Origin: Trichomonas vaginalis G3
Lineage: Eukaryota > Parabasalia > Trichomonadida > Trichomonadidae
DNA: 64,000 bases
Assembly: GCF_026262505.1 (NCBI RefSeq)
Contig: NC_067203.1
Coordinates: 1-64,000 of the forward strand
Direction of reading: 5' to 3'
The position numbers and the translations under genes were made by a program. Position 1 is the stretch's first letter, and every line of letters starts with the position of its first letter. Shown here in pieces: positions 57,017 to 64,000 of this stretch. The notes beneath the pieces are model-generated. The model did not search any database. It was not told the origin of the DNA and saw nothing but the letters and a program-made list of their open reading frames with translations.

Positions 57017-57148
57017 TTACGAGTACATATGCTGAACATTTGCAGGCATTGGTTCATCTTCATATTCTCTGTACCTTTCTGCCACGTCAAATAAATAAAT
57101 GACACAATGGAAAAAACCTAAAACAAGTAGTCCTATTTCAAACCACAT
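57017..57148 (-). CDS. 43-aa membrane mini-protein
   Basis: ATG 57148, inside the 3' end of the methyltransferase gene (16 bp overlap). One membrane span (MWFEIGLLVLGFFHCVIYLF) then DVAERYREYEDEPMPANVQH. A clean hydrophobic helix and charged tail make it a credible small membrane protein. Confidence 0.5.
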   Translation of the reverse strand: MWFEIGLLVLGFFHCVIYLFDVAERYREYEDEPMPANVQHMYS

Positions 57149-57951
57149 TTACTTACCAATAAAATTTCTTTATTGTGACACTTTCTCCAGTTTATAGGAC
57201 CTCTCTCATATTCTATCTTGTCATATCTAAACTCATAGTCATGTATGTCCTCTAACCATCTCATAACGGTTTCCAAACCACTTTTATCGGATGTAAAGTA
57301 AAAGCATGGATGGTTATGTAAAACGTCTAAAGTTTCTAAAGAGTCTCTCAAAGTCCAGTCTACTTGGTATTGAAAATCCCATGTGTTATAGAACGGTGGG
57401 TCCACCATAAAGAAAACATTTTCCTTGTCTTTATATTTTTCATACAACTCTGTCCAATGACATCTCACAAACTCTATACCCTCAATATATTTTTCTATGT
57501 CCTCTTTGAAAACATTTGTATAGTTGAGATATAAAACTTTTGACATAAGTGTTTCAATGTCATGAACTCTTATAGCACCACTATATAATAGTCTAGCAGA
57601 TATACTATCCCAGTCTATATATTCTGCTTTTTTCAAAACCTCTCTCACAATATTTTTCTTATCTAATGGTATACGTTCCATCTTACCTATAGGTATCTTT
57701 TCTTTTAACTCTTTCAATATTTTGTTAGTGTCTGGAATATGTTTGAGACGGTTCATATAGTTGTCGAAGTCATTGCATATAATCTTTGAGTCAGGAAATA
57801 CAGTATGGCACAAATGGGATATATAGAAACTTCCACCGAACAAATCTACAAATGTTAGACCATTCGGTAGTTTCTTAAGTTCTCTCAATATAATATCTTT
57901 ACATTTACTCTTATTTCCAAAGAACGGTAACGGAGGTTTTGTAAAATTCAT
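57133..57951 (-). CDS. Dam-type N6-adenine DNA methyltransferase
   Basis: 272 codons, whole. PPLPFFGNKSKC (D12-family start, SAM pocket), TFVDLFGGSFYISHL, KIICNDFDNYM and the catalytic FMVDPPFYNTWDF (DPPY-type) identify a D12 class adenine methyltransferase; length is typical. It transfers methyl from SAM to adenine in DNA, probably in a short motif. In T. vaginalis, adenine methylation of nuclear DNA is known, and Maverick-borne enzymes of this type are a plausible source. It could mark Maverick DNA or change host expression. It is the first gene inside the right end, read inward from the TIR. Confidence 0.88.
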   Translation of the reverse strand: MNFTKPPLPFFGNKSKCKDIILRELKKLPNGLTFVDLFGGSFYISHLCHTVFPDSKIICNDFDNYMNRLKHIPDTNKILKELKEKIPIGKMERIPLDKKNIVREVLKKAEYIDWDSISARLLYSGAIRVHDIETLMSKVLYLNYTNVFKEDIEKYIEGIEFVRCHWTELYEKYKDKENVFFMVDPPFYNTWDFQYQVDWTLRDSLETLDVLHNHPCFYFTSDKSGLETVMRWLEDIHDYEFRYDKIEYERGPINWRKCHNKEILLVSKCGLK

Positions 57952-58225
57952 TTATATATAATAATAAAAATGTTTTTTCCTGAAAAGTGACAGAAAAGTG
58001 ACAAAACATGTACGAAGAAGTCTTGAAAATTCAAGAGGGTAGAAAAGAGGTTAGAAAAGAGGTTATATCTAACCTTCTACCCTAAACATTATTTTTGTCT
58101 GATTTTACGAAGAAGTCTTGACAAAACATGAAAACATATATAATTTGTGAAAAGCTCCTGGAAGACCTCCGAATAAAAACTTCATTTATGTGGGCTAGAA
58201 GGCACGAAGTGCCTGGAAGCCCCAC

Positions 58226-58229
<4 letters not shown>
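57952..58229 (-). repeat. Right TIR of Maverick 2
   Basis: Contains TGTACGAAGAAGTCTTGAAA, a GGTTATATCTAACC palindrome with TAGAAAAGAGG arms, TAAACATTATTTTTGTCTGA and the terminal hairpin, all as the mirror of the left end. Confidence 0.8.
58193..58224. repeat. Two-tier terminal hairpin, right end of Maverick 2
   Basis: Mirror of 34120-34151: GGGCT-AGA-AGGCAC-GAA-GTGCCT-GGA-AGCCCC. It lies 5 nt inside the T run. Confidence 0.85.
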
Positions 58230-58275
<46 letters not shown>

Positions 58276-59116
58276 ATCAAATTCAATGATCTTAAAAGCG
58301 AAGGATAAACCTCAAAATTTACGAATATAATGAGTGGGAATATAATGCTTATCTATCATAAAACCATATGAAATATCAATTTTTGCTTTACGCCTAATTT
58401 TTGACGACAATTAGCAAAAAATGTTAAATGTTAACACTCAGTCCATTTGAATATGAAAAATAAAATTGACTTTGATTAAATGTTTTTATTTATCATGCAA
58501 TTCTTCTTGCGACCAAAGATTTGAATAAAATTTCAAAAAATAAGATAGCTTAAAAATAATATACGGTAGTGTTTACTAATAGATGAATAGTATATAAATT
58601 CTATTAAAATGGATTTGATCCAAAAAAATATATAAAATTTGATCATAAATAAAATCGTTTTAAATTACTTCTTCATTTAAATTATAACAATTATTTTTGG
58701 TTTTATAGTTTTTAAAGCTCATGTGGTTTTTTTAACCACAGAATACTTATGTGCTGTAGCAAGCTTGCAATCCAAAGCTCACGTTAGACAACAAGAGTCA
58801 TGAAGTCTCATACTAAGGGATATCCAACATATATTTTAATAATCTAATGTTTGTGACAAATATTCAACATAAAATTAAGTTTTCGTTTCGTTACAAGGCA
58901 TTCATACTTTGGAGATATCATATTTAATGTACAGAAAAGTTAATATTAAACAATACATGCTAAAGAATTAATAAATAAGATAATAAAATAAATTTATACG
59001 TAATTACTTTCATTTAATATGCTTTATGCTGTATAATATTGATTAAGAGGCATTAAAAGGTTCCATAATCTGCTTTTATAGGCAAGATTTTTGATAAAAA
59101 TTTTAAATTTTGAAAA

Positions 59117-59212
59117 ATGATGAGAAAAGGAAAAAAAAGGTAAATGAGAGCAAGAGGAGGGAAAAAAGAAAAAGAAAAGAAAGGGAAGGGAAAAATAAAA
59201 GAAAGAAGGACA
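59117..59212 (+). repeat. Polypurine tract
   Basis: About 95 nt almost wholly A and G (for example GAGGAGGGAAAAAAGAAAAA). Could form triplex DNA; no known role here. Confidence 0.7.
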
Positions 59213-59245
59213 TATAAAAATTTAGATGCGCATTCTTAATGCCGA

Positions 59246-59259
59246 GGCGGCTTGCCGCC
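59246..59259. repeat. GC-rich hairpin GGCGGC-TT-GCCGCC
   Basis: Perfect 6-bp GC stem in AT-rich DNA followed by a T run (about 59268-59275). Similar in style to the Maverick terminal hairpins beside A/T runs; may be a remnant of another element end. Confidence 0.4.
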
Positions 59260-59741
59260 GAGGCGCGATTTTTTTAGGCCTCTACGGTAACCCGGCAATG
59301 TTTTTTTAAATCTTGTACAGCCCTACATGCGTCTAATATACTTTAAAACCATCGTGATAAAATTCAAAAACGAAGAGTTCTTCTCTCCAAATTTTTTTCA
59401 AAATCAAAAAAATGAGATAAAAACGTACGTTTGGAAAATTCATTTTTAGCATTTTAGGAATTTTCTCACTTTTCTTCCAAATTGACATCCTTAGTTTATA
59501 ATATCAGTTTGTTATAAGTAATAGGTATTAATTTTTCAATTTATAAACTAATATAATATTGTGGCCTTTTTTACATTTTTTTGTTATATTGAGAGGCTCT
59601 AAATATAAAATCGATTAAATATAATAGTGGAAATTATTATTTGTCGTAGATACTTTTTTAAATACTGAAATTGCATTCATGCATTTATCAAAGTTATTTT
59701 TCTCAAACGACTAAAAATTAAAGAGAAAAGGTCAGGTATGA

Positions 59742-59774
59742 GGGGCTTCCAGGGGCTGCGCCCCTTCTAGCCCC
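59742..59774. repeat. Two-tier terminal hairpin, left end of Maverick 3
   Basis: GGGGCT-TCC-AGGGGC-TGC-GCCCCT-TCT-AGCCCC: 6-bp inner stem, 3-nt loop, 6-bp outer stem, same spacing as Maverick 2 with different paired bases. Confidence 0.82.
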
Positions 59775-59827
59775 TAAAAAAACCTAGAGGAGAACTAAAA
59801 AAATTATATAGTAAGAAATTAAAGTTT

Positions 59828-60999
59828 TTATTCGATAAGAACGACATCGCTATCGTTTTCTTCTTCCTCCTCCTCTTCTTCATAGTCAGTATCTGATGGC
59901 TCTTTGTCAGCCACATGACCAGCAACAAATATTGAGACAAATTGTTTCTTTGGTTTTGTTAGCAGGAACTTTTGCTGGTCGTAGAACACGAATTCTACAT
60001 TTTGAAAATGTTGTGCTGAGTATTCTGTGAAATGGGAAATTGGAATTGGTTCTCCCATGCCAAAACCAGCAATAGACGCGAACAAACATCGTCTTCGACT
60101 CTTGCAGGTTTGTCAATTGCAACAGTAGTTATTATGTGTGTTTCCTTTCACATCCTGCAAGAGATTGTACATGATAGATTGCTTTTTCTTCTCCCTCAGG
60201 AACTGAAAGTGTGAAATGGAATGAGAGTTCTCCATATTCATTTGCTTCTTCGTAATAGTTGTATGTTGTAGGATACACCAATTGAAATTTCCTATTCTTG
60301 TTTCCCTCAGGTGTTGTCTATATTGCTTGGGAAAACATAAAATAAATTGCTCTATGCTTGTGTTGTATGAAATTGTTTGTAACTGGTAATTTTGAGGCGA
60401 AAAGCTACAAGAACACCGGGATTTTTTATGTCGTTTTCAATTGGTTTAACAGATTCTATGACTTTGTTAAACATTTCACTATAGTCTGAGTTGTCTTCGA
60501 CCCCCAATTGTTAAGAAGTTTATACAACAATTTCAGTCTTTTCATGGCGTATTTTCTTTGAATGGATTCGGGTAGCGAGAGGTTACAGTCGTCGGTTTGT
60601 GTTTCGTTACTCGAATATTGTTCAAGAGAAATTAAATCTTGAAATTGTGCTCTGTTAACATACTTGTAGAACTATGTGAAACTTGTTCTGGTGCTGGGTG
60701 TAAATCTGTTTCAGATGTTTCTGTTGTGTTTTGAGAAGAAGAAGAACTCAAATTGTTGGACAATTTGTCTTGAATTGTAGAACTATGTGAAACTTTCTGG
60801 TGCTGTTTGGACAACTGTATCTGTTGTGTTTTGAGAAGAAGAACTCAAATTGTTGGACAAATTGTCTTGAATTGTATGAGGAAGTTGCTTTGGTATTATA
60901 GGAGGTCGTAAGGTTTTGAAAATGGTGAGACATAAGTTGTAGGAACTTTAACTGCAGAGGTAGTCGACGAATTGTTTGCGACACTTTTCTTCCTTCCAT
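59828..60999 (-). pseudogene. Acidic-tailed protein of Maverick 3, broken
   Basis: A gene of about 380 codons with about six breaks. Reads, from its start, MEGRKVS; later Ser/Gln-rich stretches repeated in DNA (TGTGAAACTT, GAAGAAGAACTCAAATTGTT twice); near the end FASIAGFGMGEPIPISHFTE, QKFLLTKPKKQFVSIFVAGH and a Glu/Asp-rich tail (EEEEEEEENDSDVVLIE). Not recognised. First gene inside the left terminus, read outward towards it. Confidence 0.45.
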
Positions 61000-61438
61000 T
61001 ATGAAAAATAAACTCATAGAAAAAGTTTAAAATAAACCGTTTTTCGTCAACGGTAACCTCTTATTGAAAAGTCTCCGTTGGCAAACCGTTCCATCTCTAA
61101 ATATTGAATGAACTATAAACGTTTTTTGTTTTCTATATATACTTTTTTGTCCAACGGTAAAACTTTTTACACAACGGTTTTTGAGAGTCGTCGCCGCTTG
61201 ACTTTTTTTGTAGAGCACTCAAAATAGTATAACTTTGTCCGGACAAGCAAGGGTCTATCGTCGCTACAGGAAAAATTACAGGCGTTCTAAGGAATATACT
61301 TTGAAAGCCTTTTCCCCATTATAACGATAGGACGCGTTATTTTACAAAACTGACAACACTTTGACCGAGTAGTTTTTTGTGCTGAACAAATAGTGTCATA
61401 TAAACATCTGTCAAAAACGCTTTTTAACTTCACTTAAA
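61000..61438. other. Spacer in Maverick 3, no gene seen
   Basis: Contains several CAACGGTAA and AACCGTT motifs in both directions (CGTCAACGGTAACC, GCAAACCGTTCC, CCAACGGTAAAA, CAACGGTTTTTG), which may be binding sites between the two divergent genes. CAAAAACGCTTTTTAACTTC leads into the next ATG. Confidence 0.45.
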
Positions 61439-64000
61439 ATGCCACGTAAGCTACGTAAAAATATACGTAAGAGGAAGAGAGCATTGAACATCCATAGTAA
61501 AACTGACACCACAACAACAGTTGCAACAACAAATGCTGAATGACCCCACTATGTTGCAACAAATGTCAACAACCCTATGCTTTTAAACCGAGTTTTGGTG
61601 CACAGAGTGGAGGTTTAGAGCGGCACTTTTAGCGAAAATGGCAGGCTATGGTGAGCTGCAGACGGAACAGCTATAACCCTCAAAGTCAAATGAATTTGAG
61701 TTCACTCAAAAATCAAATAACAGATGTCAAAGTCAAACTAGACATTACAGAAGCAAATAAGTGAAAACGAAAAGAAAACTAGAATATGACAGACACACAA
61801 AGAAACTAAAATGAGTTAAACGTAGAGAAAAAGAAGAAAGAAGAACAACTGAAAGAACTAAGTACAGAGGAATATGCGAAAAAAGTGTCAGAAAAAGCAG
61901 CAGAAGTAGCAAAAATGGAACAAGATGTCATAAATTTGAAAAACCATACTACTCAATATAAAATACTGAAAGATGAAGAGATAAAAACAAAAAGCCCTGA
62001 AGACATATATGGATAGCGATGAGTATAAAAAAGAAGTTGAAGCAAATGTAAAGGCAGAAAAACTTTTACAGTTGCAAAACCAAACCGTACAGTATGAAAA
62101 CTTAGCACAAGAAAGTAAAAATAACGACGCGGCTATGCAAAAGGCAATGAAAAGCGCAGAATATATAAAGCTAACAATGACTGGTTAGATGCCCAAGCCA
62201 ACGCTAAAGCAGCCCAGCTTATAGGGTCAATAAGGACAAAAATACAAGCGGATGAAGACAGTTCAAATGAAGCTTTAACAAATGCTGACTTTAAGAACGC
62301 TTTCGAAGCTCTTCATAGTAAGGTGAAACAAGTGAACGACTTCTCATCTGGAAAGAAACTGAAGTCTGAAGGTTTCGACAAAGAGTTAAAAGAAGTAGCA
62401 CAAAATATGACGAAAATAACAGATGCAGCAACGAGACAGGCAGTTCAAAGTGCCTATGACGCCGTTAGAGCAACTGTTGTGAAAAGTCAAGAAAAAGAGT
62501 TACAACAGACCAAAACAGACCTAGTAAATGCTTTCTTAAGAACGAAAAGTCAGGTAGGACATTACGCTGCAGATGGAACATATGTGCCAGCTGGTGGAAC
62601 TTATATACCACCAAACCCTCCAAGAGAAGCACCTGCACCAGGACTACCTAAACATTTACATCGTCACATGGACATAGACACAGGCATGCCACCAAACAAC
62701 ACAACAACAACAGTTCAAAATCCAGCACAACAACCAACACAACAACCAACGCAACAACCAACAGTTTCAAAACCTGCACAAAACCAACAGTTCAAAACCC
62801 TGCACAACAACAACCACAAACAGAGCAAGGACATAAAAGAAGTAGAGAACAAGGAAACCAAGAATTCTTAAAAATGCTTAAAGAAGAGTGTGGTTTCCCA
62901 GATACTGTTGACTTTAGTGACAGATATAAAGAAGCTATTGGAAAGTTCAAGGATGGAAATACTGACCCGAACCTATTTAGCTTTATGGCTCAGCACCAAA
63001 ACGGATATAATCTCAAACCTGGAAAATACAAGCTCGCTAAGGGATATGATTTAATAGCATATCATCCAAATGACATGGATGAATTTACTCCGAGATATTT
63101 GATGTCAGAGCTAAATGACAATTCAACTTTCGTCATGAAACGCGTAAAAATAGAGACGGAACGAAAGAACAAAAAGCTTATGAATGCGGATGACGTAGAT
63201 AGGGAAATTGTTGAAAACGGTCTCGGAATATATGAAATGCCAGCAGATGAGGTACAAGAAACTCCACAGGAAGAGTTCAGATACAACCAGACATGGAAGA
63301 AATAGTTCAGCAACAACAGCTAGAAAGAGCCTGAAGGAAACGAACAAGTCCTTCCTTTGGAAACTAACTTCACAGAACTAGATGAAGATTTGGAACAGCC
63401 GAAAAATCTTGACCCTCAACAAGAGTATGCGGAGAATATGGAATATTTCCAAGAGTCTAAAAAAATTCGGCTGACATAGTAGAAGAATATCGAAAAATGT
63501 TTGCCGACATACAAAAGACTCCACACCAGATGAAAATATTCAGCATAGAATGAAGTACTGAAAAAAAATGTACACAAATACAACAACCCTTTTTACTTAC
63601 GAGCATTTAACGTTCAATCTTCGGATGAACTCGGTGAAGATAAAAGGTTAAATTTCAAGAAAACATATAGAAATGAAACATTGTTTAAAGTTCATTCAGA
63701 ACCTAACCAAGATGGAAACAAACCTACTTTTGTTTCTGCAGACGATGGAACTACAATGAGATGGGGTCATAAAGCTAATCCGATAGGTGGTTCATAAACT
63801 TACAACCACAATTCCAAGAAGTTGTAGACGCAATGGAAGTCAATGGTGAACGAGATATAGCTGGTATTTTAGCGCGGCTTTAATGCCATTGAAAGATATG
63901 AAAGATGCAGATATTTTGGACCAGTATGAAATGAACATGGCTGATGGAAATATAACACCTGACGTTCTAGAACATTTATCTCAAAGAACTACACAGAACC
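61439..64000 (+). pseudogene. Large coiled-coil structural protein, Maverick 3 copy, partial
   Basis: Relative of 34967-38163, very similar at DNA level including the ~40 bp before the ATG, but with more breaks (at least ten). Shows the basic start, the coiled coil (KKKEEQLKELSTEEYAKKVS), the Gln/Pro hinge, FPDTVDFSDRYKEAIGKFKD and VENGLGIYEMPADEVQE. The Gln/Pro hinge differs in length between the copies. The gene runs past the window end. Confidence 0.75.

Larger units (their letters stand above)
34084..58267. mobile_element. Maverick/Polinton element 2
   Basis: About 24.2 kb, bounded by inverted ends: a run of 29 A then GGGTAGTGGGGCTTCCAGGC at the left, the mirror image then a run of 38 T at the right. 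It carries capsid, packaging ATPase, integrase and fibre genes related only distantly to those of Maverick 1, plus a superfamily 3 helicase, a compact family B polymerase and an adenine methyltransferase. Broken, about 25 breaks in all; several small genes and the integrase, ATPase, polymerase and methyltransferase look whole. The target duplication cannot be read because the ends are A and T runs. Confidence 0.9.
58268..59732. other. Gene-free spacer between Mavericks 2 and 3
   Basis: AT-rich. Holds a polypurine tract and a GC-rich hairpin (annotated separately). No open frame with any protein character. Confidence 0.5.
59733..64000. mobile_element. Maverick/Polinton element 3, left part, cut by window end
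   Basis: Starts with GAGGGGCTTCCAGGGGCTGC, a terminus built like that of Maverick 2 but with other stem bases. It contains a broken minus-strand gene and, from 61439, a close relative of the large Maverick 2 structural gene that continues past the window. Visible part broken, at least 15 breaks. Strong similarity of the structural gene to Maverick 2 implies recent common origin of that part, while the first 1.7 kb is unrelated. Confidence 0.75.

Noticed and set aside
3012-58267. One giant composite element or an integrated large DNA virus
   Set aside because: Each block has its own TIRs, and Maverick 1 has its own target duplication; host DNA with unrelated genes lies between them.

Overview
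The window looks like nuclear DNA of a parabasalid protist, most likely Trichomonas vaginalis. It is AT-rich, its host genes look intronless with very short leaders (an initiator-like TCACA lies just before one ATG), and it is packed with the DNA elements that species is known for: Maverick/Polinton elements, a mariner and a Mutator-like transposon. The species call is inference; no rRNA or tRNA is present to anchor it.

Layout. 1-3011: host DNA with a broken MULE transposase, a small chromodomain-like gene and the 3' end of a host gene. 3012-28289: Maverick 1, a 25.3 kb element with ~0.7 kb terminal inverted repeats (TIRs) and a 5-6 bp target duplication, inserted into that host gene. It carries a capsid protein, minor capsid candidates, packaging ATPase, protein-primed-type DNA polymerase B, integrase, HNH and GIY-YIG nucleases, KilA-N proteins and a phage-tail-fibre-like protein. 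A mariner (14095-15394) and a non-autonomous transposon (22612-23946) have jumped into it. 28295-34083: host DNA with a coiled-coil gene remnant, a broken beta-helix surface-protein gene and about 3.4 kb of gene-free AT-rich DNA. 34084-58267: Maverick 2, about 24 kb, only distantly related to Maverick 1. It has its own capsid protein, ATPase, integrase and fibre, but a superfamily 3 helicase, a compact family B polymerase, a Dam-type adenine methyltransferase and many small genes. 58268-59732: gene-free. 59733 to the window end: the left part of Maverick 3, whose large structural gene is closely related to that of Maverick 2 although its terminus differs.

All three Mavericks are broken (roughly 15-20 breaks in the first, about 25 in the second, at least 15 in the visible part of the third), yet the Maverick 1 TIRs are almost identical, so insertion was recent. 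Each has what it needs to make a particle (capsid, ATPase, candidate membrane-active peptides, fibre), copy itself (polymerase with or without helicase) and insert (integrase).

Most notable: (a) two-tier terminal hairpins kept in all three Mavericks although their sequences differ; (b) a gene cassette bounded by inverted palindromic repeats, shared by Mavericks 1 and 2 at much higher identity than the rest and flanked in Maverick 2 by a 31-bp direct repeat; (c) phage-type tail fibre genes in eukaryotic Polintons; (d) head-to-head gene pairs with only 16-18 bp between start codons, sharing a near-palindromic promoter-like motif.
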